A DNA stretch of 64,000 nt, taken from Sulfurovum indicum. Lineage in GTDB: Bacteria > Campylobacterota > Campylobacteria > Campylobacterales > Sulfurovaceae. Below, in pieces: positions 33,696 through 43,247 of the stretch (position 1 is the first letter of the stretch; each line of letters starts with the position of its first letter). The position numbers and the translations under genes are program-made. Where the stretch lies: contig NZ_CP063164.1 in assembly GCF_014931715.1 (NCBI RefSeq), positions 1,798,001 to 1,862,000 on the forward strand, read 5' to 3'. The notes beneath the pieces are model-generated. The model was not told where the DNA came from. It did no database searches and worked only from the letters and a program-made list of their open reading frames with translations.

Positions 33696-35039
33696 TTGCC
33701 AAATACTTATACTTTTAAAGCAGAAAACTCTTGCCAAAACCGTTATACTGCTTCTGCACTTCTATGTGGTATTTTTATAGCACTGCTTGGTTCACTATTC
33801 ATCTACTTCTCACACTTTGGCATCAGCTACCCTGCCATTAACACTATTACTGCCCTTATGGCACTTTATCTGCTTTTGGTCTCAGGTTCAAGGGTCTGGT
33901 TCTGGAGTGGATTTTTTACCGGCCTTTTTTGGTTCTGGTGGATAGGTCTCAGCTTCATACACTACAACATGGTCTGGGCGATCCCATTTGTAGAATTGGC
34001 GATCGCAGGTATTTACGGATGTCTGTTTTGGCTGATCGCCAAAATATCGATATTGGCGGTCAGCCGATGGTCGATAGCCGACAGTGAAGAAGAAAATACT
34101 GCCAGGCGACACAAACGGGTACTGTTCACTCTGTGTATCAAAGCCCTTGGGCTCCTGGTACTCAGCTATGTCCATCCCTTCACCTTCGACTGGTTCAAAC
34201 CTGAACTAATGTTCGCAGAAAGTTACCTTGGTATCAAAAAATGGCAATTTGCACTGATACTCGTTGCTTTGGTACTCACAGCCTGGAAACGCACTCTTCT
34301 CTTCTTATTGCTTCTGCTTCTTGCCTATCAGCCTGGCCGTACAGCATCATCTGTAGAGATCGATAGAGAAATTGCCATCGTCACTACGCAGATCCCTGTA
34401 GAGGAGAAATGGGACAAAACACAGCACAAAAACCAGTTCAAAGCACTCTTTTCATATATTGACGAAGCTGTCGAAGAGAACAAAAGCCTTGTAATCCTGC
34501 CAGAATCTGTCTTCCCGGTTTTTTTAAATCGGGCAGAAACATTAATAGACAAACTCCAAATGCATGCCAAAAAGATCAATATCGTTACCGGTGCACTTTA
34601 CTGGGACGGAGAAACACCTCGCAACTCCACCTATGTTTTCACACGTGACAGCAAAGTGACTGTTGCCAATAAGACTCTCCTTGTTCCTTTCGGTGAGGCC
34701 AATCCTCTTCCCGACTTTCTCAGTGAGTGGATCAACAAACTCTTTTATGACAATGCCGTTGACTACAAGGCAAGCAACAAAATAGTCGACTACACTATAG
34801 ATGGGAAAACCTACCGAAATGCCATCTGTTTTGAAGCAACCAGTGAAATTCTTTATGAAGGAAATCCTGAAAATATGATCGTCCTGAGCAACAATGGATG
34901 GTTCACCCCCTCCATCGAACCGACTTTACAGAGACTCCTGTTACAATACTATTCCAAAAAGTATGGGACCACTATCTACCATGCGGTCAATATGTCGCCA
35001 TCCTATATCATTCAAAAAGGGAGTGTGGTTACACCATGA
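33696..35039 (+). CDS. lnt: apolipoprotein N-acyltransferase
   Basis: The protein has about 447 residues from the TTG at 33696. Several membrane helices fill the first 220 residues, then comes a nitrilase-like periplasmic domain. The catalytic triad is visible: Glu in LPESVFP, Lys in NKTLLVPFGEANPLP and Cys in NAICFEA. It adds the third acyl chain to lipoproteins such as those encoded here at 6003 and 15613. The TTG was chosen because AAGGAGG lies 4 nt upstream; a GTG at 33654 is the alternative. It ends with an ATGA overlap into yidD. Confidence 0.9.
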   Translation: MPNTYTFKAENSCQNRYTASALLCGIFIALLGSLFIYFSHFGISYPAINTITALMALYLLLVSGSRVWFWSGFFTGLFWFWWIGLSFIHYNMVWAIPFVELAIAGIYGCLFWLIAKISILAVSRWSIADSEEENTARRHKRVLFTLCIKALGLLVLSYVHPFTFDWFKPELMFAESYLGIKKWQFALILVALVLTAWKRTLLFLLLLLLAYQPGRTASSVEIDREIAIVTTQIPVEEKWDKTQHKNQFKALFSYIDEAVEENKSLVILPESVFPVFLNRAETLIDKLQMHAKKINIVTGALYWDGETPRNSTYVFTRDSKVTVANKTLLVPFGEANPLPDFLSEWINKLFYDNAVDYKASNKIVDYTIDGKTYRNAICFEATSEILYEGNPENMIVLSNNGWFTPSIEPTLQRLLLQYYSKKYGTTIYHAVNMSPSYIIQKGSVVTP

Positions 35040-35404
35040 GATTCAAAAAGTTCTTTATCATGCCTATCAAAGGGTATCAGTATATCTCCAGAATGTTTCC
35101 TGCAAACTGCCGCTACTATCCCAGCTGCTCGGAATATGCCAAATGGCAGTTTGAGTTCAACAGCCCACACCATGCATTGACTGCAAGTGCATTGCGTATT
35201 TTACGCTGCAATCAGCTTTTTCCCGGGGGGATAGACTATCCTGTGGTATATTTTATACCCCCAACAATGACAAAATCACTCGATATTAATGATTTTTGTG
35301 GCAAAATCAGAGTTAATTATTGGCTTGTCCCCAAAGATGCAAGCCGCTCACGCTACTATCTTATAAAGGATTTCCATGCCAGCAACCACCCAAATCACAC
35401 TTAA
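35036..35404 (+). CDS. yidD: membrane protein insertion efficiency factor YidD
   Basis: The 122-residue protein contains the YidD core: MPIKGYQYISRMFPANCRYYPSCSEY (key residues Cys-x5-Cys in CRYYPSC), then ALRILRCNQLFPGGIDYP. The C-terminal ~50 residues extend beyond the usual ~75-residue family length and are not recognised. The start overlaps the lnt stop (ATGA), so it is coupled. YidD helps insertion of inner-membrane proteins near YidC. Confidence 0.88.
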   Translation: MRFKKFFIMPIKGYQYISRMFPANCRYYPSCSEYAKWQFEFNSPHHALTASALRILRCNQLFPGGIDYPVVYFIPPTMTKSLDINDFCGKIRVNYWLVPKDASRSRYYLIKDFHASNHPNHT

Positions 35405-36404
35405 TGCTCCATTAGATATGCATCTGCACTTAAGAGACGGAGAGATGCTGCACAACATCGCCAAAGCCTCTGCCAAAACATTCAGCGGTGCTGTTATCAT
35501 GCCAAACCTCGTACCGCCGGTAAGCAGTAAAGAGGAGGTTGTCGCTTACAAAGCACGTATCATGGAAGCTGTAGGAGATGAGAAATTCATTCCCTACATG
35601 ACCCTCTTTTTTAAACCCGGTTACAACAGATCCTTTCTGGAAAGTGTCAAGGATGAGATCAGTGCGATCAAGCTCTACCCTGCCGGGATTACTACCAACT
35701 CCGAAGGAGGAGTGAGCGGGTTTGATATCGAAGAACTGCGACCGGCACTTGAAGCAATGAGTGACCTGGGCATCCCGCTCTGTATCCATGGAGAGACAAA
35801 CGGTTTTGTTATGGACAGGGAGGCGGAGTTTGTATCTATCTATGAAAAACTGGCAACCGCTTTCCCAAACCTCAAGATCATCATGGAACATATTACCACC
35901 AAAGAGAGTGTCGCTGCACTCGATCGTTTTGAAAACCTCTATGCCACGATCACGGTACACCATCTCATGATAACACTTGACGATGTCGCCGGAGGGATGC
36001 TGCAGCCCCATCTTTTCTGCAAACCCATTGCAAAGCGTCCTGAAGACAGAGAGGCACTGCTAAAAGTTGCCCTGACAGCGCATCCAAAAGTAATGTTCGG
36101 CTCCGACTCCGCACCCCATCCCCGCCATGCCAAAGAGTCCTGTGGCTGTGCGGCGGGGGTCTTTACCGCACCCATCGCACTGCAGCTTCTTGCTGAACTC
36201 TTTGTCTCCAACAATGCTCCGCTGGAAAACCTGCAAGCCTTTGTCTCGGATAATGCCCGGCACATATACGGTCTTACCCCTCTAAAAAAAGAGGTCATAC
36301 TGGAGAGAACTCCTTTTAATATCCCATCCGAATACAATGGTGTCGTTCCTATGCATGCTTCCGAAACCATCAACTATACTATCAAGGAGGTCAGATATGG
36401 ATAA
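35376..36404 (+). CDS. pyrC: dihydroorotase
   Basis: The 342-residue protein is of the E. coli-type PyrC size. Metal-binding motifs are visible: DMHLHLRDG near the N-terminus, PLCIHGETNG, IMEHITT, and FGSDSAPHPRHAKE with the catalytic Asp. It cyclises carbamoyl-aspartate to dihydroorotate in pyrimidine synthesis. The start at 35376 lies 29 bp inside the end of yidD, and the first residues (MPATTQITL) fit the family. Confidence 0.94.
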   Translation: MPATTQITLNAPLDMHLHLRDGEMLHNIAKASAKTFSGAVIMPNLVPPVSSKEEVVAYKARIMEAVGDEKFIPYMTLFFKPGYNRSFLESVKDEISAIKLYPAGITTNSEGGVSGFDIEELRPALEAMSDLGIPLCIHGETNGFVMDREAEFVSIYEKLATAFPNLKIIMEHITTKESVAALDRFENLYATITVHHLMITLDDVAGGMLQPHLFCKPIAKRPEDREALLKVALTAHPKVMFGSDSAPHPRHAKESCGCAAGVFTAPIALQLLAELFVSNNAPLENLQAFVSDNARHIYGLTPLKKEVILERTPFNIPSEYNGVVPMHASETINYTIKEVRYG

Positions 36405-37041
36405 ACGTCTTGAGGATTTTGAAATAGGTCATGAAAACTTTAAGAAGATAAAATTTAACGAGAATAAAGAGCGTTTTAAGATTCTCATCGAAGATGGACA
36501 GCATCCCAAAGCACTTTTTATCGGATGCAGTGACTCACGTGTCATGCCCGCTATGATTACCGGAAGCAAAGCCGGAGATCTCTTCATCGTCAGAAACATC
36601 GGAAACTTCGTTGCTCCTTTCAGGCCTGATGCGGACTATCATGCAACCGCCTCGGCAATCGAGTATGCTGTCAGCGTTCTTGATGTTTCAGATATCATCG
36701 TCTGTGGGCACTCCCATTGCGGTGCCATCGCTGCTCTATATAAGGAGATAGAAGCCACACCGGAGAATATACATACCATCAAATGGCTGGAGCTGGGGCA
36801 TGCAGCGAAAAAAATTGCCCTTCTCTCCCATAAAGAGAGTTCCAAAGAAGAACTTCTGCGTTATACAGAAAAGGTCTCAGTGATCCATCAGCTTGACAAC
36901 CTTCTTACCTATCCTGCGGTCAAAAGACGTGTCGATGAAGGGAAACTCTTTCTTCACGGATGGCACTACCACATGGAAACCGGTGATATAGAATATTATG
37001 ATGATGAAGATTATGAGTTTAAACTGCTTAGCCAAAAGTAA
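36397..37041 (+). CDS. beta-class carbonic anhydrase
   Basis: The 214-residue protein has the beta-CA zinc and catalytic motifs: CSDSRVMP (Cys ligand and Asp-Arg dyad), then HSHCGAIAAL (His and Cys ligands). It interconverts CO2 and bicarbonate, useful in an autotroph that feeds carboxylation reactions and pyrimidine synthesis. AAGGAGG lies 5 nt upstream of the ATG at 36397, and the start overlaps pyrC by 8 bp. A longer in-frame start at 36337 lacks this support. Confidence 0.92.
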   Translation: MDKRLEDFEIGHENFKKIKFNENKERFKILIEDGQHPKALFIGCSDSRVMPAMITGSKAGDLFIVRNIGNFVAPFRPDADYHATASAIEYAVSVLDVSDIIVCGHSHCGAIAALYKEIEATPENIHTIKWLELGHAAKKIALLSHKESSKEELLRYTEKVSVIHQLDNLLTYPAVKRRVDEGKLFLHGWHYHMETGDIEYYDDEDYEFKLLSQK

Positions 37042-37049
37042 TATTCATG

Positions 37050-37055
37050 TATAAT
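37050..37055 (+). promoter_or_regulatory. -10 box for cysK
   Basis: TATAAT in a very A/T-rich gap, 53 bp before the cysK start. A second candidate (TATATA) lies closer to the gene. Confidence 0.45.
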
Positions 37056-37107
37056 AACAATAATATTTATTATATAAACATACTTAATCATATTAAAGGA
37101 TTAGACA

Positions 37108-38028
37108 ATGATTGCCCAAAACATAGAAGAGCTTGTAGGAAACACCCCTTTAGTCAGAATTAACTCGCTCTCAGAAGCTACCGGAACCACGATCCTGGGC
37201 AAATGTGAATTTATGAACCCCACCTCATCTGTTAAAGACAGGATCGCATACAATATGATCAATGGCGCGATGGAACGTGGTGAGATCACCCAAACTACAA
37301 CAATCATCGAGCCTACCAGCGGCAATACCGGTATAGGTTTGGCCGCTATCTGTGCAGCAAAAGGACTCAGACTGATCCTAACTATGCCAGACTCTATGAG
37401 TATTGAACGACGCAAACTGCTCAGCCACCTGGGAGCGGAACTGGTATTGACACCGGCGGCAGAAGGGATGAACGGTGCTATCGAAAAAGCCGATACTCTG
37501 GCAAGGGAGCTTGATGATGCCATTGTACTGCAACAGTTCAATAATCCTGACAATCCCCAGATACACCGAATGACAACAGCCAGGGAAATACTCAATGATA
37601 CAGAAGGGGAGATAGATATTTTTGTCGCAGCAGTGGGGACAGGCGGAACACTGACAGGAACAGCCGAAGTACTCAAAAAGGAAGTTGCCACACTTAGGGC
37701 AGTTGCCGTAGAGCCTCTCTCCTCTGCCGTACTGGAGGGCAAACCGGCAGGTCCACACAAAATACAGGGGATAGGTGCAGGATTCATACCCGGAATACTC
37801 AACACAAAGATCTATGATGAAGTAATCGCCATCTCCAATGATGAAGCATTCTCCATGGCAGCAAAAATAGCAAAAACCGAAGGACTGCTTATCGGGATCT
37901 CAGCCGGTGCCAACCTTGAAGCTGCCTATCAGGTTGCACTGCGTCCTGAGAATAAAGGCAAGACCATAGTGACCATCCTGTGCGATACAGCGGAACGTTA
38001 TCTCTCAACCGAGCTGTTTGACAACTAA
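37108..38028 (+). CDS. cysK: cysteine synthase (O-acetylserine sulfhydrylase)
   Basis: The 306-residue fold-type II PLP enzyme carries the Schiff-base lysine in NPTSSVKDRIAYNM (about residue 42), the substrate loop EPTSGNTGIGLA, the phosphate-binding GTGGTLTG and the C-terminal SAGANLEAA. It makes cysteine from O-acetylserine and sulfide. Cysteine is also a substrate of the OvoA encoded in this window. AAAGGATTAGAC precedes the ATG. A PabC-like gene follows 4 bp after the stop. Confidence 0.94.
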   Translation: MIAQNIEELVGNTPLVRINSLSEATGTTILGKCEFMNPTSSVKDRIAYNMINGAMERGEITQTTTIIEPTSGNTGIGLAAICAAKGLRLILTMPDSMSIERRKLLSHLGAELVLTPAAEGMNGAIEKADTLARELDDAIVLQQFNNPDNPQIHRMTTAREILNDTEGEIDIFVAAVGTGGTLTGTAEVLKKEVATLRAVAVEPLSSAVLEGKPAGPHKIQGIGAGFIPGILNTKIYDEVIAISNDEAFSMAAKIAKTEGLLIGISAGANLEAAYQVALRPENKGKTIVTILCDTAERYLSTELFDN

Positions 38029-38032
38029 TGTT

Positions 38033-38611
38033 ATGTCTCCTCTTTTACTTGAAACCATAAAAATAGAAAGGGGAGAAGCACAGAACCTCTCTTATCATCA
38101 GGCACGTGTCAACAAAAGCCGGGCAGACCTCTTTCAGACTCTTTCGCCTATTGATCTCTCTTCGGTCATAAAGGTGCCCGAAGAGGGCCTCTATCGCTGT
38201 CGTATCATCTATAGTACCAAAATAGAGAGTATTGAGTATCTTCCCTATGTACCTAAATCAATCGAGACATTAAAGATCATACCTTCTTCAATAGAATACC
38301 GTTACAAATATGCTGACAGGCGAGCCCTGGATGCTCTTCTTGAGGCAAATCCGGATACAGATGAGATCATCATTGAAAAAGACGGCCTGCTGACCGACAC
38401 AACCATTGCCAATATCGCTTTTTTTGACGGTAGCCGCTGGTACACACCCAAAACACCTCTGCTTGAGGGGACGTTGAGGAAGAAGTTTCTTGACAAAGGT
38501 CTCCTGCTGACCAGAGACATTACCAAAAAAGATCTCAAAGCATATACACACGTGGCTTTAATGAATGCTATGATAGGATTTAAGATCCTAAACCATATCA
38601 CTATCAAATAG
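38033..38611 (+). CDS. class IV aminotransferase-like protein, possible aminodeoxychorismate lyase
   Basis: The 192-residue product shows the class IV PLP fold at reduced length: SYHQARVNKSRADLF, a conserved YRCRIIYS strand, the EIIIEKDGLLTDTTIANIAFF block, and KTPLLEGTLRKKFLD. This pattern fits PabC/branched-chain aminotransferase relatives, and PabC makes p-aminobenzoate for folate. The start at 38033 follows the cysK stop closely; a TTG at 38018 would overlap cysK. Function assignment is moderate. Confidence 0.7.
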   Translation: MSPLLLETIKIERGEAQNLSYHQARVNKSRADLFQTLSPIDLSSVIKVPEEGLYRCRIIYSTKIESIEYLPYVPKSIETLKIIPSSIEYRYKYADRRALDALLEANPDTDEIIIEKDGLLTDTTIANIAFFDGSRWYTPKTPLLEGTLRKKFLDKGLLLTRDITKKDLKAYTHVALMNAMIGFKILNHITIK

Positions 38612-38627
38612 ACAAAGCGAGTAGATC

Positions 38628-39074
38628 ATGACCATTAACCTCTTCCAGACCAAAGAGTACAAAACATTGATGCAGGAACATATCACTAAAACGATCAGCT
38701 ATCTTTTTGAAAAAGACCAGGAGTTCGCTATTGCCTGCGAGATCAGATATATCGACTTCACTCCTGCACTGCCGGATGATATTCTGGAGAGTTTTAAAGA
38801 GACCGTACTGTTCGTACTGAGTGGCTATACTTATGAAACTGCAAAACTGGAAGGGGAGAACTTCAGCTTTGAAGCAGGTTTTGGAAGTGAGAATTTCGGT
38901 TCGACAGTTACCATGCCTCTGCTTGCGATCAAACAGATTTTCGTCGGAGAACATCCCCTCGTTTTCAATCTTGCCCAGCCTGCTCCCAAAGTGGAACTCT
39001 CAAAAAAGAGTTCCATGGAAGCGCTCATGAACAACCCTGAGAACAAAAAACTTCTTAAAAAAAAGAAACCTTAA
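38628..39074 (+). CDS. conserved hypothetical protein
   Basis: The 148-residue product has no signal peptide or membrane helix. It has mixed alpha/beta character, with FAIACEIRYIDFTPALPDDILES and a Lys-rich tail (NKKLLKKKKP). I do not recognise the family. It lies 16 bp after the class IV aminotransferase gene and is probably co-transcribed with cysK. Its 3' end converges with the LysR gene. Confidence 0.65.
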   Translation: MTINLFQTKEYKTLMQEHITKTISYLFEKDQEFAIACEIRYIDFTPALPDDILESFKETVLFVLSGYTYETAKLEGENFSFEAGFGSENFGSTVTMPLLAIKQIFVGEHPLVFNLAQPAPKVELSKKSSMEALMNNPENKKLLKKKKP

Positions 39075-39083
39075 AATCCTCTT

Positions 39084-39986
39084 CTAACACTGTCCTGCCA
39101 AAATATAATCAACTACTTTGTCAACATAGGCATTGTGCTTGTTCTCTTTGGAGTAGACAATGTAAAACTTGCGTGTCATAGTATATCCGCGCAATCTTGC
39201 CTCATAAAGCTCTCCATTGGCTACTTCATCTGCTATCGCATATTTGGAGATGATCGAAGCAACCGGATGCTCAGGATCTTTTTTGGCACGTTTGATCGTT
39301 TGCAGTACAGCAGTTGTGTTACTTACTTCAGAGAGTACATCAAAACTTTTACAGGAGACCCCAAGTTCTTCAAATACCTCAGAGACTACCCGTCTGGTAT
39401 GCGATGACTCTTCACGGCAGATCCATTTAAAATCATAAAGCTCTTCTGTTTTAACCGTTTTGGGAATAGGAACATTGCTCACAAGTACAAGCTCATCTTC
39501 CAGCCACTCTCTGTAAATAAGGTCATTGTCCATAACAGGCGATTCTATAAGTCCAACATCCAGTTTTCTGTCTTTGAGTTTCTGCACGATATTGGCACTC
39601 AGATCGATACTGAGATTGATATCATTGTTGATCGCTTCTCCCATAGCATTGAGACACTCTCCAGGGATAACATAGGTTCCGATAGTGTAGGAAGCCCCGA
39701 GACGGAATGTCATCTCTTTGTTGATGATCTTCAATATATCTTTCTCGGCAGCATGAATCTCTTTTTCAAGACGTGTTGCGATCTTATAAAGCTCATCTCC
39801 TTCTGCGGTCAACTTGATACCGTTCTTCTTTCTTTCAATGATCTTGACACCGAGATACTTTTCAATGAACTTGATCTGTTGTGTGACTGCAGGCTGGGAG
39901 ATACCCAGTTTTGCTGATGCTCTGGAGAAGCTTCTTTCACGTGCAACGGTCAAAAACGTTTCGAGTTTCACAAAATCTTTTAACAT
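39084..39986 (-). CDS. LysR-family transcriptional regulator
   Basis: The 300-residue protein has an N-terminal winged helix-turn-helix (FSRASAKLGISQPAVTQQIK, about 20-40) and a periplasmic-binding-like effector domain (about 90-295). Its target is not known. Position next to the cysK unit could hint at sulfur regulation, but the two are convergent, so this is weak. A 14-bp palindrome just upstream of its start is a candidate autoregulatory site. Confidence 0.88.
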   Translation of the reverse strand: MLKDFVKLETFLTVARERSFSRASAKLGISQPAVTQQIKFIEKYLGVKIIERKKNGIKLTAEGDELYKIATRLEKEIHAAEKDILKIINKEMTFRLGASYTIGTYVIPGECLNAMGEAINNDINLSIDLSANIVQKLKDRKLDVGLIESPVMDNDLIYREWLEDELVLVSNVPIPKTVKTEELYDFKWICREESSHTRRVVSEVFEELGVSCKSFDVLSEVSNTTAVLQTIKRAKKDPEHPVASIISKYAIADEVANGELYEARLRGYTMTRKFYIVYSKENKHNAYVDKVVDYILAGQC

Positions 39987-40001
39987 TCATTTTCCTTTGT
40001 A

Positions 40002-40015
40002 TACTATGCATAGTA
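40002..40015. promoter_or_regulatory. 14-bp palindrome upstream of the LysR gene
   Basis: TACTATGCATAGTA is perfectly palindromic and lies 16 bp before the LysR start codon in the LysR-uvrD divergent gap. LysR proteins usually bind such dyads near their own promoters. Confidence 0.5.
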
Positions 40016-40139
40016 AAATTAAATTAAAGGTATTATATCAAATTATACTTAATTCGACATAAGTTAACCTTATTGTTTTCAATCAAATTCATTTTTCTTA
40101 TACATAGGCGTCAAGACACCTTTTTAATAAATATCTCGA

Positions 40140-40145
40140 TATAAT
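40140..40145 (+). promoter_or_regulatory. -10 box for uvrD
   Basis: TATAAT, 31 bp before the uvrD ATG, with an A/T-rich upstream region. Confidence 0.5.
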
Positions 40146-40175
40146 AAGAGTATCTAGAGGAGTATTATATACGAG

Positions 40176-42242
40176 ATGGAAGAGATACTTAAAAGCCTTA
40201 ACCCCTCACAACGTGAAGCGGTTGAACACATCGATGGTGCAATGCTCATCCTTGCCGGAGCAGGAAGCGGTAAAACCAAAACATTAACAACACGACTGGC
40301 CTATCTTGTAGGAGAGGTAGGTATCGATCCTGCCAATACCCTTACCCTCACCTTTACCAATAAAGCTGCAGCAGAAATGCGTGAGCGGGCACTTAAGCTG
40401 ATGCCCACAAAAGTATCCTACCCCCCTCTTTTATGTACTTTTCATAAGTTTGGCCTGCTTTTTCTCAAGTTTCATATTGAAAAACTGGGACGCAATAACA
40501 GTTTCGTTATTATCGACAGCGATGACAAAAAACGACTTTTAAGAAATATTGCCAAAAACCTCAAGATCGACTTGAACCTCTCTTTCATTGCTTCAGAGAT
40601 CTCAAAATACAAAAATTCCCTGCTGACACCGGAGGTAGTCATTCAAAAGGCAGAACTGCCTGACTACAAAAAAGTTGCCAGAATTTATGAAAAATACCAG
40701 GAAAATATTATTGAGAACAACCTGGTCGACTTTGACGATCTTCTGATGCTGACCTATCAGATACTTGAAAGCGACCAGGAACTTAGACGTGAGACCAGCA
40801 ACCGCTACAGATATATCATGGTCGATGAGTATCAGGATACCAATGAGCTTCAGTTCCGCCTGCTTGAGCTGCTTGCATCAGAGCACGAAAATCTCTGTGT
40901 CGTAGGGGATGATGACCAGAGTATCTACGGCTGGCGAGGAGCAAATATCAGAAACATTCTGGAATTTGCCGATAACTTTAAAGTATGTAAAACAGTCAAG
41001 CTTGAAACCAACTACCGCTCGACCGAACCCATCCTGAAAGCGGCCAATACACTCATAGAACATAACTCTACCCGTCTTGGAAAGAGACTGGTTTCCCATA
41101 AGGGAGAAGGTCCTGATGTCAAACTGCTCCACTCTCTTGACGAATCAATGGAAGCAAAAGCGATCGCCCATCAGATAAAAGAACTTCTTGAGAAAGGATG
41201 TGACCCCGATGAGATCGCTGTACTTTACCGTATCAATGCACTGTCACGTTCTCTGGAGGAGGGTTTTTCCAAAGAGGGGCTTAACTTCAAACTTATTGGC
41301 GGTATGCGGTTCTATGAACGCGCAGAGGTTAAAGATATCATCTCCTACTTCAGAGTACTTGCCAATCCCCATGATGACTTCTCCCTGCTGCGTATCATCA
41401 ACAAACCCAAACGCGGTATAGGAAAGGCTTCCATTGAAAAACTGCAAAAAGCAGCTTTTGATACACACCTCTCACTGTATGAGTATATCAGGCAGAGTGT
41501 CGAAGGCACACAACCTGTGGTCATCAGTAAGAAGGTAGCTGCTGCTTTGAAGCAGCTGGTCGAGGATATCAACATACTCCAGGAGGAGATCAAAAACAAT
41601 TTTGGAAACTTTATTAACCTTTTTGAAGAGCGTATCAAACTCAAAGACCATTATGCCGGAATGGTCGACGGTTTTGACCGCATCATGAACATTGATGAGT
41701 TCTATGGATACTTCAGGGATGCGGTTGGCAAGAATCCGGACCTGACCCTTGATGAATTCCTTAACGACATCTCACTGCAAAGTGATCAGGATCAGATCGA
41801 AGAGGATGCCATTACCATCATGAGTATTCATGCGGCAAAAGGATTAGAGTTTGAACATCTATTTGTTATCGGTATGGAAGAGGAGTTCTTTCCGCTGCTT
41901 GGAGAAGGATGCAATATGGAAGAAGAGCGTCGTCTGGGCTATGTAGCCATCACCCGGGCAAAATCAGACCTTACCCTCTGTTATGTCGACAGCCGCTTCT
42001 ACAAAGGCCGTCGTAAAATGATAGATAAAAGCCGCTTCCTTGGCGAAGCAGGTCTCATTCAGGATGCTTCACTCAAGATCACCAAACAGGCCGCTTTCAA
42101 AAAAGGGGACCTGGTCAAGCATAAGATCTTCGGCATAGGGCGTGTTCAGGCTGCCAACAAGTCGGGGAAAGAGTACAAACTGCTCATCAACTTTGGCGGT
42201 AATAAAAAAGAGATCCTCAGCTCTTTTGTGCAAGCCATCTAA
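40176..42242 (+). CDS. UvrD/PcrA-type superfamily 1 DNA helicase
   Basis: The 688-residue helicase has all SF1A motifs: QREAVEH (Q motif), GAGSGKTKTL (Walker A), TFTNKAAAEMRER (Ia), VDEYQDTNELQ (II), GDDDQSIYGWRGA (III), LETNYRST (IV), ITIMSIHAAKGLEF (V) and VAITRAK (VI). It unwinds DNA in excision and mismatch repair and clears replication forks. UvrD and PcrA cannot be told apart from sequence alone. GAGGAG precedes the ATG. A terminator-like hairpin follows at 42284. Confidence 0.93.
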   Translation: MEEILKSLNPSQREAVEHIDGAMLILAGAGSGKTKTLTTRLAYLVGEVGIDPANTLTLTFTNKAAAEMRERALKLMPTKVSYPPLLCTFHKFGLLFLKFHIEKLGRNNSFVIIDSDDKKRLLRNIAKNLKIDLNLSFIASEISKYKNSLLTPEVVIQKAELPDYKKVARIYEKYQENIIENNLVDFDDLLMLTYQILESDQELRRETSNRYRYIMVDEYQDTNELQFRLLELLASEHENLCVVGDDDQSIYGWRGANIRNILEFADNFKVCKTVKLETNYRSTEPILKAANTLIEHNSTRLGKRLVSHKGEGPDVKLLHSLDESMEAKAIAHQIKELLEKGCDPDEIAVLYRINALSRSLEEGFSKEGLNFKLIGGMRFYERAEVKDIISYFRVLANPHDDFSLLRIINKPKRGIGKASIEKLQKAAFDTHLSLYEYIRQSVEGTQPVVISKKVAAALKQLVEDINILQEEIKNNFGNFINLFEERIKLKDHYAGMVDGFDRIMNIDEFYGYFRDAVGKNPDLTLDEFLNDISLQSDQDQIEEDAITIMSIHAAKGLEFEHLFVIGMEEEFFPLLGEGCNMEEERRLGYVAITRAKSDLTLCYVDSRFYKGRRKMIDKSRFLGEAGLIQDASLKITKQAAFKKGDLVKHKIFGIGRVQAANKSGKEYKLLINFGGNKKEILSSFVQAI

Positions 42243-42244
42243 AT

Positions 42245-42277
42245 AATGAGGAATGAGGAATGAGGAATGAGGAATGG
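42245..42277 (+). repeat. heptamer tandem repeat (AATGAGG)n after uvrD
   Basis: Four exact AATGAGG units and a partial fifth begin 2 bp after the uvrD stop codon. A GCAATGC hairpin follows. Confidence 0.85.
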
Positions 42278-42283
42278 CTGTAT

Positions 42284-42305
42284 GCAATGCTCTTGCATTG
42301 CTTTT
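42284..42305 (+). terminator. terminator-like hairpin after uvrD
   Basis: GCAATGC and GCATTGC form a perfect 7-bp stem around loop TCTT, followed directly by four T. Confidence 0.6.
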
Positions 42306-42349
42306 ATTACTTGAAACAAAAGTTTTTCGACAGAAAACCATACCAACGC

Positions 42350-42377
42350 GATTCACGATTTACGATTCACTATTCAC
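42350..42377 (+). repeat. heptamer tandem repeat (GATTCAC)n upstream of truB
   Basis: Units GATTCAC, GATTTAC, GATTCAC, TATTCAC directly abut the hairpin that precedes truB. Confidence 0.85.
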
Positions 42378-42398
42378 GTGAACTCCATTGGAGTTCAC
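42378..42398 (+). promoter_or_regulatory. perfect hairpin containing the truB Shine-Dalgarno site
   Basis: GTGAACTCC pairs exactly with GGAGTTCAC around a 3-nt loop. The GGAG in the right arm (42390-42393) is the only Shine-Dalgarno site, 6 nt before the ATG at 42400. Folding would hide it. Confidence 0.72.
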
Positions 42399-42399
42399 A

Positions 42400-43233
42400 A
42401 TGAACCGTCTCTTCGTTGTGAACAAACCCATCTTCCGCTCCTCCAACAGTTACATGGGATACGTCAAACACAAGTACGGTACCAAAAAAGTCGGTTTTTC
42501 AGGTACACTGGATCCCTTTGCTACAGGATGCCTTATTGTCGCGACCGGACAGTACACCAAACTCTTTCAGTATCTTGATAAAACTCCCAAAAGCTACAAA
42601 GCCACTCTATGGCTGGGAGCGAACTCTCCGTCTCTGGATATTGAAAATATAGAGAGTATCAAAGAGACAATACCTTTTTCAGAAGAGCAGATCAAAGAGA
42701 CTCTGGTATCACTTAAAGGAGAACTGACCTACTATCCCCCCAAATTCTCTGCCAAAAAAATAGGCGGAAGGCGGGCCTACGAGCTCATACGGGAAGGCAA
42801 AGAGGTAACACTCAAAACGATCACTTCAACCATCTATGATATCAGACTCATCTCCTATAACCACCCCTTTATCCACTTTGAAGCAACAGTGAGTGAAGGC
42901 ACCTACATCCGCTCTCTTGGAGCACTCATCGCAGACAAACTCGAAGTGGACGGCACACTCTCTTCACTGCATCGCATCCATGAGGGAAAGTTCCATTTTG
43001 AAAACGAAAAACTCCTCAACCCCTTTGAACACCTCGCCATTGCCAAGAATACCTATACCGGCGACGATACATACCTGGAACTTGGTAAAAAACTCTCCAT
43101 AGACTACTTTGAAACCAAAGAAGACGGTACCTATATAGTTGAGACCAAGAACTTTTTTAGCATTATCGAAATTAGGAACAAAGAGGTTGCCTACAAACTC
43201 AATCGCCTCGAAAAATTCAAGGAGCATCAATGA
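42400..43233 (+). CDS. truB: tRNA pseudouridine-55 synthase
   Basis: The 277-residue protein begins NRLFVVNKPIFRSSN and has the catalytic GFSGTLDPFATGCLIVATGQ block with the active-site Asp, the YKATLWLGANSPSLD strand and the EGTYIRSLGALIAD motif. It modifies U55 in the T-loop of tRNAs. The ATG at 42400 was chosen over a TTG at 42388 because the family N-terminus starts here and GGAG precedes it. In other Campylobacterota csrA follows truB; here it does not. Confidence 0.94.
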   Translation: MNRLFVVNKPIFRSSNSYMGYVKHKYGTKKVGFSGTLDPFATGCLIVATGQYTKLFQYLDKTPKSYKATLWLGANSPSLDIENIESIKETIPFSEEQIKETLVSLKGELTYYPPKFSAKKIGGRRAYELIREGKEVTLKTITSTIYDIRLISYNHPFIHFEATVSEGTYIRSLGALIADKLEVDGTLSSLHRIHEGKFHFENEKLLNPFEHLAIAKNTYTGDDTYLELGKKLSIDYFETKEDGTYIVETKNFFSIIEIRNKEVAYKLNRLEKFKEHQ

Positions 43234-43247
43234 ATCCAATAATAAAA